Below are positions 4,290-13,055 of a stretch of DNA of 14,091 nt, one piece after another (positions within the stretch are counted from its first letter, which is position 1; each line of letters starts with the position of its first letter). The position numbers and the translations under genes were made by a program. Source of the DNA: JAGXIT01 sp964393815. GTDB lineage: Bacteria; Patescibacteriota; Saccharimonadia; Saccharimonadales; UBA4665. The stretch is taken from the NCBI GenBank assembly GCA_964393815.1, contig CAYMUP010000024.1:1-14091 (forward strand), read 5' to 3'. Below the pieces are notes generated by a model. It ran no database searches and was not told the origin of the DNA. It saw nothing but the letters and a program-made list of their open reading frames with translations.

Positions 4290-7151
4290 ATGTTAAACAT
4301 ACTACAGAAAACGCTTGGGACTAGCACCCAGTACGAACGTGGCTTAGAGATGGTGCCCTTGCTTATTCATTTGCCCCCGGCAAGTGAAGATATCGAAGGG
4401 AACGGACGAGATACACGTGATGTGACGGATGAGAGCATCTCTAAAGCTCAGATTATCTACAACATTATCGCCAGTACTGCTGAGACAAGCATGAAAAACC
4501 GGTGGTATGGCCAGCGGCACTTCAGCTTTGAGATTGTGGGAAGCAAGGGGTTTGTTTACCTCTATGTTGCAGTGCCCCTCGATATGATAGATGTACTGAA
4601 ACAGGCGGTAACGAGTGCATATCCGTCCGCTCGACTAGAGGAAGTTGCTGAACACAATATTTTTAACGAGGTCGGCGGCTCTAGTGCGGTTGTAGGTGGG
4701 CGCATGAATCTCAAAGATAAATATGCGTACCCGATCGCTACTTACCAAGATCTAAAACGTGACGCTATGCAGGCAATTTTAAACGCACTGTCTGGTCTTA
4801 CCGAAGAAGATGGGGTGGCTATACAAATTCTTTTTCGCCCTGCCGATGACTCTTGGCGCAAAGAGGCATCTAACCTAGCAAAGCAGAAGAGGGAAGGGAA
4901 GAAGAATGGTCTGTCTGTTGGGGCCTTAGCAAAAGATGTCATGACCGCGTTTGTGAAAGCCCCTGAAGCAAAAGATGCTGCAGACAAGAAGAAGGACTTA
5001 TCGTCATTGGAACAGTCGGTCATCGACGCTATCGATGACAAAACACGTTATTCTGGGTTTGAGGTAACAATTCGTCTTGTTGCGTCATCAAACATATTGC
5101 AACGGGCGCAAAGTATTGTGAATAGCGTTGTTGCAAGCTTTTCGCTTTTTGATGCGCCTGGGCGAAACGGCTTTAAGTTTAAACCGACCACCGACGTTGA
5201 GAAGCTCATAAATAACTATTTGCTACGAGTGTTTCCCTCTGGAGGCGATAAAAACATACTAAACTCTGTAGAGCTTGCAACACTGTTTCATTTCCCAGAC
5301 CAAAAAAGTACGCCCACCTCACAGCTGGAGCGGCAAGACTCTAAACAGGTCGATGGCCCACGCAATATGCCCGATGAAGGCTTATTGCTTGGTTTTAACG
5401 TGTTCCGTGGAGTTAAGAAACCGATTCGTCTCGGAAAAGGCGATCGTCAGCGACATGTGTATGCAGTCGGACAGACTGGTACTGGTAAATCTACTTTTCT
5501 CGAAAATCTTGCACTCCAGGACATGCTTTCCGGCAATGGCTTTGCGTTTGTAGATCCGCATGGCGACACTGCCGAGCGCCTACTTTCAATGGTTCCAAAA
5601 GAACGCACAGAGGATGTGATCTATTTTTGTCCAAGCGAGATGGACTACCCAATGGGCATGAATTTGTTCGAGTACCAAACCGAAGATCAGAAAGATTTTT
5701 TGATTCAGGAAGTACTCAACATGCTTTACAAGTTGTACGACCCACAACATCAGGGCATCATGGGGCCACGCTATGAAGACATGTTCAGAAACGCTGCACT
5801 TGTTGTAATGGCTGACCCTGACGGGGGTACGTTCGTCGATATCCCAAATCTTTTCCGTGATCCGCAGTTTTTGAAAGAAAAATTACAACACGTTAAGGAC
5901 CAAACAGTCCTCGATTTTTGGACAAAACAATTCCCAGCTTCGCAACGGTCCAATGAGGCTGGCGAGGTAACCGCTTGGTTCGTAAGTAAGTTCGGCGCAT
6001 TCTTGAGCAACGAAATGATGCGTAACATAATCGGGCAGTCCAAGAGTGCGTTTAACCTACGCGAAGTTATGGACAACAAAAAAATCTTGCTCGTAAACTT
6101 AAGTAAAGGTCGCACGGGCGAACTAAACAGCAAGCTGCTCGGCATGATGTTTGTTATGAAATTCCAGGCAGCGGCCATGAGCAGGGCGAACATACCAGAA
6201 GATGAGCGCGTCGACTTTGCGCTCTATGTCGATGAGTTCCAAAATTTCTCGACCGACAGTTTTGCGACCATTTTGAGTGAGGCTCGAAAATTTCGTCTCA
6301 ATCTCATTGTTGCTAACCAGTTCACGACCCAGCTTACTGATGAGATTCGCGATGCTGTCTTCGGTAATATCGGTACCATTGTGGCATTTCGTATTGGCCA
6401 AAACGACGTCGAGGCTTTGACTCGGTACTTCCAGCCAATGTTTGATGGCGACGACTTACTGCGTATACCTAACTTTAACGCCGTTGCTCGTACTCTTATA
6501 GGTGGGGTGCCAACACAGCCATTCAGTATGGCTACCTTGTCGCCGCTCGGTGCGCCAAAAGCTGGCCTTGCTGACGCATTGAAGCAACTTTCTGCTGCAA
6601 AATATGGACGACCAAAAGCCATCGTCGAAAAAGAAATATTTGCTCGTTTGCGCAGCAAAACTCCCGTCGCCCCAAATGGCGGTACAAGACCAGCGCCAGG
6701 GCAACAACCCGGGACACTACCTCGTCAAGGTTCATTCCTGGATGAATGGTTGGCTAAACAACAGGCTGGCGGCGTGTCACAGCCACGACCGGGAGCAGTG
6801 GCGCCTACACAGGGCTCTGCACCAGCGCCATCCACACAGATGCCCGCTGCATTTGCCGGGACGCCTATGGCGCCACAGAGTGCGCCGGTGCCTCAACCTG
6901 CGCAAGTAGGAGCGATGCCTCCAGCTGTTCCTGGGAACTCCCCGCCGGTGAGCATGTTTACGAATGGGCAAGAAGCGTCCATAAGCTCTTCACAGGCACC
7001 CCTTGGACAGCCTCAAGTTGCTCAGATCGCCCAATCTCCTAGTGAAGGATCTATAGATTTACGGACAGGCAGTAGCGCTGGACCTGCTGAGGCAACAGAC
7101 ACCATAGCTATCGACAATGACGGTACTTTTCGCGGTGTTGAGCCAGACTAG
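4290..7151 (+). CDS. HerA/FtsK/VirD4-TraG-type P-loop ATPase with Pro-rich C-terminal tail
   Basis: This is a 953-residue protein. The N-terminal roughly 370 residues match no motif I can name. The motor domain begins with RLGKGDRQRHVYAVG, then Walker A GQTGTGKST (394-402), FVDPHGD (420-426), Walker B LYVDEF (645-650) and the motif-III-like ANQF (675-678). This order is typical of the HerA/FtsK ring ATPases, including VirD4/TraG-type coupling proteins and TraC/VirB4-like ATPases, which pump DNA or power type IV secretion and pili. From about residue 790 the chain is low-complexity and rich in Pro, Gln, Ala and Ser, ending in an acidic tip. No transmembrane segment is evident, so membrane attachment may need a partner such as the protein at 3627. 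There is only a weak GGGG ribosome-binding site upstream. The family assignment is firm; the system it serves is not. Confidence 0.85.
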   Translation: MLNILQKTLGTSTQYERGLEMVPLLIHLPPASEDIEGNGRDTRDVTDESISKAQIIYNIIASTAETSMKNRWYGQRHFSFEIVGSKGFVYLYVAVPLDMIDVLKQAVTSAYPSARLEEVAEHNIFNEVGGSSAVVGGRMNLKDKYAYPIATYQDLKRDAMQAILNALSGLTEEDGVAIQILFRPADDSWRKEASNLAKQKREGKKNGLSVGALAKDVMTAFVKAPEAKDAADKKKDLSSLEQSVIDAIDDKTRYSGFEVTIRLVASSNILQRAQSIVNSVVASFSLFDAPGRNGFKFKPTTDVEKLINNYLLRVFPSGGDKNILNSVELATLFHFPDQKSTPTSQLERQDSKQVDGPRNMPDEGLLLGFNVFRGVKKPIRLGKGDRQRHVYAVGQTGTGKSTFLENLALQDMLSGNGFAFVDPHGDTAERLLSMVPKERTEDVIYFCPSEMDYPMGMNLFEYQTEDQKDFLIQEVLNMLYKLYDPQHQGIMGPRYEDMFRNAALVVMADPDGGTFVDIPNLFRDPQFLKEKLQHVKDQTVLDFWTKQFPASQRSNEAGEVTAWFVSKFGAFLSNEMMRNIIGQSKSAFNLREVMDNKKILLVNLSKGRTGELNSKLLGMMFVMKFQAAAMSRANIPEDERVDFALYVDEFQNFSTDSFATILSEARKFRLNLIVANQFTTQLTDEIRDAVFGNIGTIVAFRIGQNDVEALTRYFQPMFDGDDLLRIPNFNAVARTLIGGVPTQPFSMATLSPLGAPKAGLADALKQLSAAKYGRPKAIVEKEIFARLRSKTPVAPNGGTRPAPGQQPGTLPRQGSFLDEWLAKQQAGGVSQPRPGAVAPTQGSAPAPSTQMPAAFAGTPMAPQSAPVPQPAQVGAMPPAVPGNSPPVSMFTNGQEASISSSQAPLGQPQVAQIAQSPSEGSIDLRTGSSAGPAEATDTIAIDNDGTFRGVEPD

Positions 7152-7181
7152 TAATAGCCACAAGCAGAAACATGCTACTTC

Positions 7182-7210
7182 TTGTGAAAACGTCAAAACG
7201 ACGCTATACT
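7182..7210 (+). promoter_or_regulatory. Promoter of gyrB-gyrA
   Basis: TTGTGA (7182-7187), a 17-bp spacer and TATACT (7205-7210) give a predicted start near 7217 and a leader of about 46 nt. The leader contains a small GTAG-GAAA-CTAC hairpin (7232-7243) with a GNRA loop just before the GAGGGG ribosome-binding site. A further hairpin without a U-run (CACAAG/CTTGTG, within about 7159-7186) overlaps the -35 box. It could be a weak end for the upstream transcript or a regulatory site. Confidence 0.65.
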
Positions 7211-7262
7211 AAAGACTAAGTCTAATAAGGTGTAGGAAACTACCAGAGGGGATATACGTCAC

Positions 7263-9236
7263 GTGGCTTCAGAGAAACAGTATTCGGCTGATCAAATTCA
7301 AGTACTCGAGGGGCTTGAGCCAGTCCGCAAACGTCCAGGTATGTACATTGGAGGTACCGGTGTTGAAGGTCTTCATCACTTGGTATGGGAGATTGTTGAT
7401 AACGGCATCGATGAAGCACTAGCAGGGCATGCGACGGAAGTGCGCGTTGAAATGCTCGAGGACGGCGGTATACGCATTTTCGACAATGGCCGCGGGATTC
7501 CGACCGACATTCACCCCAAAACTGGCAAGAGTACGGTAGAGACGGTGCTGACGGTGCTTCATGCGGGCGGTAAGTTTGGCGGTGGTGGTTATAAAGTATC
7601 GGGTGGTCTCCACGGTGTGGGTGTGAGCGTGGTAAACGCGCTTTCGACCAAGCTCATCGCTACTATTTACCGCGACGGCAAAGTGCATCAGCAAGAGTAT
7701 GAATTTGGCGTGCCACAGGGTGACCTCAAGGTTGTAGGGAAGTGCGAAAAAGACAAGCACGGCACCGAGATTACGTTTTACGCCGACCCGTCCATTTTTA
7801 AAGAGTCCATCACATTCAGTTATGACACGATTCTAGATCGCCTAAGACACGCTGCATATCTCACAAAAGGTGTCAGAACGACACTTATAAGCTACAAAAA
7901 CAATCGAAGCTATAGCTTCTATTTTGAAGGTGGTATAAAGTCGTATGTCTCTAACCTAAACCAAGGCAAAGAGGCAGTTGATGACGATATTTTCTATGTT
8001 GACAAAACCGTCGACGAGAACCAGATTGAAATAGCCCTGCAGTACACCGAAGGCTTCAGCGAAACCATCAAACAGTTTGCTAACAACGTTTATAACCCTG
8101 ACGGTGGCTCACATCTCACTGGTTTCCGTGCGGCACTTACTCGTGTCATCAATGACTACGCCCGCAAACAAGGGCTACTCAAAGAAAAAGAGGAAAACCT
8201 GAGCGGTGAAGATACCAGAGAAGGCCTCACTGCTGTTATCCTCGTCAAACTACCAGATCCACAGTTTGAAGGCCAGACCAAAAACAAGCTCGGTAACCCA
8301 GAGGTACGCGGCCAAGTAGAGCAGGTTATGAACGAGTATCTCTCGTACTATCTAGAAGAGCACCCCGGTGTAGCACGAAAAATAGTCGGTAAAGCGCTGT
8401 TAGCCGCCAGGGCTCGTAAGGCAGCTCGTGCCGCCCGCGAAAACATCATCCGAAAAGGTGTACTCGATGGAGCCAGCATGCCAGGCAAACTCGCTGACTG
8501 CAGCAGCAAAGACCCGTCTTCATCAGAGATTTACCTCGTAGAGGGTGACTCAGCTGGTGGATCGGCAAAAACCGGGCGAGACAGCAAAACCCAGGCCATT
8601 TTGCCGCTCCGTGGTAAGGTGCTGAACGTCGAGCGAGCTCGTCTAGACAAAATGCTTGCCAACAACGAGATTGTGAGCCTCATAAAGGCGCTTGGGGTCG
8701 GTATCGGTGACTCATTTAGCCTCGATGGCCTCCGCTATCATCGTATTATCATCATGACTGATGCTGACGTCGATGGTAGCCATATTTCGACCTTGCTGCT
8801 CACATTCTTCTTCCGTTATATGAAAGAAGTTGTCGATGCAGGGCATATTTATCTCGCAAAACCACCACTCTTTGAGCTCGTTAAACCGGGCCGTAAGACC
8901 AGCGTCTTTATATATGACGAAGCCGAACTCGACACGGTGCTGGACGCTACAGTCGAGAGACGCAAAAAAGAAGGCCTAAAAGTAGAGGGAAGCGATGACC
9001 GTCTCAAACAAGCCGGTTTTATCGAGCAAAAACGCTATAAAGGTCTTGGCGAGATGGACGCCGAGCAGCTATTTGAAACCACGATGAACCCTGAGAAACG
9101 GGTGCTTGTCCAGGTGAAGATCGAAGATGCCGAGAAAGCCGATGCCATTTTTAACAAGCTGATGGGCACAGAGGTAGAACTGCGCAAAAACTTCATTCAA
9201 GCTAACGCAAAATTTGTAAAAGATTTGGATATATAG
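7263..9236 (+). CDS. gyrB: DNA gyrase subunit B
   Basis: GyrB is the ATPase subunit of gyrase, which introduces negative supercoils with GyrA. At 657 residues it has the short form of the family, without the insertion of gamma-proteobacterial GyrB. The GHKL ATPase domain shows the catalytic Glu43, Asn47 in EIVDNGIDEA, Asp74 in FDNGRGIP, and the glycine loop SGGLHGVG (113-120). The TOPRIM domain shows EGDSAGG (Glu427) and DADVDGSH (Asp500, Asp502, Asp504). The C-terminal QKRYKGLGEMDAEQL motif is present. The start is GTG at 7263, 11 nt after GAGGGG, with no better start in frame. It lies directly upstream of gyrA, which separates it from parE. No residue looks abnormal. Confidence 0.97.
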   Translation: MASEKQYSADQIQVLEGLEPVRKRPGMYIGGTGVEGLHHLVWEIVDNGIDEALAGHATEVRVEMLEDGGIRIFDNGRGIPTDIHPKTGKSTVETVLTVLHAGGKFGGGGYKVSGGLHGVGVSVVNALSTKLIATIYRDGKVHQQEYEFGVPQGDLKVVGKCEKDKHGTEITFYADPSIFKESITFSYDTILDRLRHAAYLTKGVRTTLISYKNNRSYSFYFEGGIKSYVSNLNQGKEAVDDDIFYVDKTVDENQIEIALQYTEGFSETIKQFANNVYNPDGGSHLTGFRAALTRVINDYARKQGLLKEKEENLSGEDTREGLTAVILVKLPDPQFEGQTKNKLGNPEVRGQVEQVMNEYLSYYLEEHPGVARKIVGKALLAARARKAARAARENIIRKGVLDGASMPGKLADCSSKDPSSSEIYLVEGDSAGGSAKTGRDSKTQAILPLRGKVLNVERARLDKMLANNEIVSLIKALGVGIGDSFSLDGLRYHRIIIMTDADVDGSHISTLLLTFFFRYMKEVVDAGHIYLAKPPLFELVKPGRKTSVFIYDEAELDTVLDATVERRKKEGLKVEGSDDRLKQAGFIEQKRYKGLGEMDAEQLFETTMNPEKRVLVQVKIEDAEKADAIFNKLMGTEVELRKNFIQANAKFVKDLDI

Positions 9237-9239
9237 ACC

Positions 9240-11819
9240 ATGGAAGACCAAATAAACGACAACACACCACTAGATATTGAAGATGAGGAGCGGCAAGAGG
9301 CGCGCGCAGGGCACGTGGAAGTAATCCAGGCAGACCATTCACGCGTTGTTGAGGGCCGGACGCTCGAAAATGTCATGGAAGACAGCTATTTGCGCTACTC
9401 TATGAGTGTTATCATCGACCGCGCACTGCCGGACGTTCGTGACGGGTTAAAGCCTGTGCACCGACGTATCTTATATACCATGTACGACAGTGGCCTCCGG
9501 TCAACGGCGCGTCACCGCAAATCGGCTACAGTGGTCGGTGATGTGATGGGTAAATATCACCCTCACGGCGATAGTTCTATCTATGACTCTATGGTGCGCC
9601 TTGCACAGCCATGGGCAACTCGCTATCTGCTTGTAAACGGACAAGGTAACTTTGGTTCAATGGACGGTGATCCGCCAGCTGCCTACCGTTACACCGAAGC
9701 AAAACTCGAGCGGCTTGCCGACGAACTTGTCGAAGATATCGATAAAGACACGGTCGATTTCCGTGAAAACTACGATGGGACCAAAGAAGAGCCTTCAGTT
9801 TTGCCTGGCAAGCTACCCAACCTGCTCTTAAACGGTCAGCTTGGTATCGCCGTTGGTATGGCGACCAACATCCCGCCGCACAACTTAAGTGAGATCGTGG
9901 ACGCTACCGTCTATAAGATAGACCACCCAGATGCCTCACTTGATGATCTTCTGCAGTTTGTAAAAGGTCCAGATTTCCCGACTGGTGGCATCGTGTATGG
10001 TGCGGCCCCTATTAAGCAGGCATATGCTACCGGCCGCGGTGGAATTATGGTGCGAGGTGTTGCCGAAGTTGTAGAGGGCAAAAAAGGCCGCCACCAGATC
10101 GTTATTACTGAGATACCTTATGCACTTAACAAAGAGTCACTGGTTATAAAAATAGCCGACCTCGTGCACGACAAAAAAATCACCGGCATTAGCGACATCC
10201 GTGACGAGTCTGCTCGTGGCAATGTGCGCATTGTCATCGACCTCAAAAAAGACGCCTATCCTAAAAAACTGCTCAATCAGCTTTACAAGTTAACACCGCT
10301 CCAAACGAGCTTCCACTACAACATGATGGCGCTTGTTGACGGTATACAGCCGCGGGTGCTCGGTCTGCAAGACATACTCAGCGAGCATATTAAGCATCGT
10401 CAGATTGTGGTGCGACGCCGCACCGAGTTTGAACTACGCAAGGCACGTGACCGGGCACACATTCTCGAAGGTCTCAAGATTGCACTCGACAATATCGATG
10501 AGGTGATTAGCACTATTCGTGCCAGCGAAACGACCGATGAAGCCCAGGCAAACTTGATCAAGAAATTTAAGCTGAGCGAGATCCAGGCAAAAGCTATCCT
10601 CGCCATGCAGCTCCGTACACTTGCGGGGCTAGAGCGCAAGAAGATCGAAGATGAACTGGCTGAGCTTATGAAGCTGATTGCCGAGCTTGAAGCTATTTTG
10701 GCAGACGAAAAGAAGATTCTCGGCATCATCAAGCAGGAAATGAAAGACCTCAAGAAAACGTATGGCGACGAGCGTCGCACCCGTGTTGTCGAGCACGAAT
10801 TGAACCGCCTGAGCGATGAAGACCTTGTTCCAGACGAACAGGTCGTAGTAACGCTTACATCAGCAAACTACATCAAACGCAGTACTCTTGCCGAATACAA
10901 GCGCCAAGGACGAGGCGGCAAAGGCCGTCGTGGTATGGCTACTCGTGAGGAAGATGTTATCGAACACGTTGTTAATGCCTCTACACACGATTTCTTACTC
11001 TTCTTCACCAATAAGGGTCGTGTTTTCCGCCTCAAGACGTATGAGCTCCCCGCAGCGGGGTTAAACGCCAAAGGTGTCGCCATCGTAAACCTTTTGCAGC
11101 TACAGCCAGAAGAAACAGTAAGTGCGGTCATAAATGTCAGCAAATCGGACAATGCAGCAAACTTGCTGATGTGTACCGTCCGCGGTGTTGTTAAGAAAAC
11201 ACCATTTGATCAGTACAAAAACGTTCGTGCGTCGGGATTGATTGCTATCAACCTAGACGACGGTGATGAGCTCAAATGGATCCGTCAAACCAGCGGTGAC
11301 AACGAAGTGGTGATTAGCACCAGCCAAGGCCAAGCTATTCGTTTCCACGAACGAGATGCTCGTCCAATGGGTCGCGTGAGCCGTGGCGTGCGTGGCATAC
11401 GTCTACGCGCAGATGACCATGTGATCGGCATGGATGTGGTAGCGGAGCACAGCAGTATATTTGTGATTAGCAAGTACGGCTATGGTAAGCGCACAAAAGT
11501 TGCTCAGTTTACGCCACATGCCCGCGGAGGCGTCGGCATCCGTAGCGCGGTGGTGAACACTAAAACAGGCGAGCTGATTGGTGTGAACACACTCAGCGAT
11601 AATGACGACCAGGAAGTCATCATTATCAGCCAAAATGGCCAGACCATCCGCCTGGGTCTCAAAGACATTCCGGCACTCGGCCGTGCCACGCAGGGCGTAC
11701 GCATCATGCGCCTCAACGACGGCGACCAAGTCGTCTCCCTCGCCCTAGTCGACAAATCCAACCTCCCCGAAGACGACGAAGATGAACTCGAAGTCGAATC
11801 ACAACCAGTAGCCAAGTAA
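9240..11819 (+). CDS. gyrA: DNA gyrase subunit A
   Basis: GyrA cuts and rejoins the gate DNA segment and wraps DNA for supercoiling. The 859-residue protein has an acidic N-terminal extension of about 29 residues relative to E. coli. The winged-helix domain follows, with catalytic Tyr151 in AAYRYTEA, and the quinolone region HPHGDSSIYD. Ser112 and Asp116 there occupy the places of E. coli Ser83 and Asp87, the drug-sensitive residues. The coiled-coil tower is at roughly 400-520, followed by the beta-pinwheel C-terminal domain. The GyrA-box reads QGRGGKG (556-562), a slight variant of QRRGGKG, and supports gyrase rather than topoisomerase IV. The tail is acidic (PEDDEDELEVE). The ATG is 3 nt past the gyrB stop without its own strong ribosome-binding site, so translation is probably coupled. 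Confidence 0.97.
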   Translation: MEDQINDNTPLDIEDEERQEARAGHVEVIQADHSRVVEGRTLENVMEDSYLRYSMSVIIDRALPDVRDGLKPVHRRILYTMYDSGLRSTARHRKSATVVGDVMGKYHPHGDSSIYDSMVRLAQPWATRYLLVNGQGNFGSMDGDPPAAYRYTEAKLERLADELVEDIDKDTVDFRENYDGTKEEPSVLPGKLPNLLLNGQLGIAVGMATNIPPHNLSEIVDATVYKIDHPDASLDDLLQFVKGPDFPTGGIVYGAAPIKQAYATGRGGIMVRGVAEVVEGKKGRHQIVITEIPYALNKESLVIKIADLVHDKKITGISDIRDESARGNVRIVIDLKKDAYPKKLLNQLYKLTPLQTSFHYNMMALVDGIQPRVLGLQDILSEHIKHRQIVVRRRTEFELRKARDRAHILEGLKIALDNIDEVISTIRASETTDEAQANLIKKFKLSEIQAKAILAMQLRTLAGLERKKIEDELAELMKLIAELEAILADEKKILGIIKQEMKDLKKTYGDERRTRVVEHELNRLSDEDLVPDEQVVVTLTSANYIKRSTLAEYKRQGRGGKGRRGMATREEDVIEHVVNASTHDFLLFFTNKGRVFRLKTYELPAAGLNAKGVAIVNLLQLQPEETVSAVINVSKSDNAANLLMCTVRGVVKKTPFDQYKNVRASGLIAINLDDGDELKWIRQTSGDNEVVISTSQGQAIRFHERDARPMGRVSRGVRGIRLRADDHVIGMDVVAEHSSIFVISKYGYGKRTKVAQFTPHARGGVGIRSAVVNTKTGELIGVNTLSDNDDQEVIIISQNGQTIRLGLKDIPALGRATQGVRIMRLNDGDQVVSLALVDKSNLPEDDEDELEVESQPVAK

Positions 11820-11864
11820 AATCGTCAGATGTAAATACCTAATCTCAGGTGAAACTGCTTGTAC

Positions 11865-11892
11865 TTGCTTAAGATATAACGTGGCGTATACT
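11865..11892 (+). promoter_or_regulatory. Promoter of the two-gene operon at 11932
   Basis: TTGCTT (11865-11870), a 16-bp spacer and TATACT (11887-11892) give a start near 11899 and a leader of about 33 nt. The leader ends in a strong AAGGAG ribosome-binding site 6 nt before the ATG at 11932. No clear terminator separates it from gyrA. Confidence 0.6.
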
Positions 11893-11931
11893 TCTAGTCA
11901 AACTTTTAGACAGTAGAGTAGAAGGAGAAAT

Positions 11932-12285
11932 ATGCCAGACATCAATAAAAGTGAAGTTAGGATAGGTAAAACAGACGGATTTCGATATATAGCAGTCAAA
12001 CCGCCACTTAGTATCGCCGAGCGTCAAAGTTTACTAGACAATACACATCATCCTTTCGTGCCAATTGAAGACGTACCGGGTCCCTCGGGGAAGGCTTGCA
12101 CAATGTTGCAAGACGATGTTGGCCTACCAGAGCTGGCTATACTGCGCCGCCCGGAAGTACTGCTTCAGGTTGCCAAGTACATTGCTTCGGCCTTAAACCC
12201 CGCTCGATGCTCAATCGTCCATAGCAAAGAGGTGCAGATGGGGTGGGGCAACAGCTCGCCCTTTAACCCAAATCCTAATCAATGA
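11932..12285 (+). CDS. Unrecognised 117-residue protein, first gene of a two-gene operon
   Basis: The gene has a strong AAGGAG ribosome-binding site and its own promoter, so expression is likely. The protein is soluble, with no signal peptide or membrane segment. Its middle (residues about 70-96) looks helical (ELAILRRPEVLLQVAKYIASAL), and the C-terminus is Asn/Pro-rich (GNSSPFNPNPNQ). I recognise no family. It overlaps the next gene by the 4-nt ATGA arrangement, so the two products are probably made together and may act together. The neighbourhood (a toxin-antitoxin remnant downstream) suggests accessory DNA. Confidence 0.7.
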   Translation: MPDINKSEVRIGKTDGFRYIAVKPPLSIAERQSLLDNTHHPFVPIEDVPGPSGKACTMLQDDVGLPELAILRRPEVLLQVAKYIASALNPARCSIVHSKEVQMGWGNSSPFNPNPNQ

Positions 12286-12917
12286 CACAGCCCAATAACC
12301 CATTTACTGTTAGTATCAGTGACCACGTTCGGGAGCGTGTGAGCGAGATGCATCACTCACCTAGGCGAGGGAATATTCAAACTCTACTAGATATGCACTG
12401 CGCGCTTGCGGTGCTCGAAGACGACCCATTTAGCCGTAGTTTTAGAACAGCGGAATTTGCAGCGGACGTGGGAGTGACCCAGACTACACTTTATACCCAT
12501 CTGGGTAAGCCACTAGACCAAGGCATCGTGAAAAGAGGTATAGTAGTAATCGACAAAGAACTGCTTGATCCGCGGCGCAAGTTTATGCTCGGAGTTGCTA
12601 TAGGGTCTACGGGGCGTGTTGGCACAGTAGATCAAGCTTTGGCTTTGTTTGGTAACGAGTATGTGAGTACTATGAACCCTAACTCTGTCATGGCATTTCA
12701 TAAGCTTGCTCGTACTCAAGAATCAACGCAACTGTTTTATGATGAGGTCGATTTTCTGAATGGATTAATCAATGTCATTTCCGCGCACGAAAGAAACAGA
12801 AAACGGCTAGCTGCACTAGACATGACTCCATATGTGACGGCGGTAGCTTGCGATGCGGCAATGCTGCCAGAACAATTCGGACAGTATCTTGCTGGCAAAA
12901 CATCCGCCAACACGTGA
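12282..12917 (+). CDS. Probable helix-turn-helix protein, function unknown
   Basis: This 211-residue soluble protein is translationally coupled to the preceding gene by an ATGA overlap. Residues about 56-77 (TAEFAADVGVTQTTLYTHLG) have the spacing of a helix-turn-helix. The following PLDQGIVKRGIVVID could be the wing of a winged helix, which would make it DNA-binding. The rest is mostly helical, with no catalytic motif that I recognise. It could regulate its own operon or serve a mobile or defence function; the sequence does not decide. There is no sign of truncation, and the stop at 12915-12917 is followed by 135 bp without a gene. Confidence 0.65.
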   Translation: MTQPNNPFTVSISDHVRERVSEMHHSPRRGNIQTLLDMHCALAVLEDDPFSRSFRTAEFAADVGVTQTTLYTHLGKPLDQGIVKRGIVVIDKELLDPRRKFMLGVAIGSTGRVGTVDQALALFGNEYVSTMNPNSVMAFHKLARTQESTQLFYDEVDFLNGLINVISAHERNRKRLAALDMTPYVTAVACDAAMLPEQFGQYLAGKTSANT

Positions 12918-13018
12918 GAACTTTACTGGGGTTGGCCGTTGTTCGCCCTCGTCGGCAGATTCGATTTTCCCGGGTCCGAAGAAATGCTCGTGGCTGAACG
13001 GAATAATCAGAGCAGGGA

Positions 13019-13055
13019 TTGGCCTACACATACGTATTCATACAATTCTTGTATG
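13019..13055 (+). promoter_or_regulatory. Toxin-antitoxin promoter with an overlapping operator
   Basis: TTGGCC (13019-13024), a 16-bp spacer and TACAAT (13041-13046) would start transcription within a base or two of the ATG at 13053, giving a leaderless mRNA. A perfect 7-bp inverted repeat (CATACAA, 3-nt centre, TTGTATG; 13039-13055) covers the -10 box and the start codon. A shorter repeat (GTATTCATAC) overlaps its left side. A ribbon-helix-helix antitoxin would be expected to bind such a site and repress its own operon. Confidence 0.5.

Noticed and set aside
4742..6735. Several minus-strand frames of 67-144 residues inside the ATPase gene
   Set aside because: All lie antisense to a well-supported gene with clear Walker motifs and have no start signals of their own.
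10400..11815. Minus-strand frames within gyrA
   Set aside because: Ser/Arg-rich shadows of the gyrA codons; no family signature.
12918..13052. tRNA or attachment site, suggested by a GGGTCCGAA string
   Set aside because: No acceptor stem or anticodon arm can be drawn around it, and no repeat of it was noticed elsewhere in the window.
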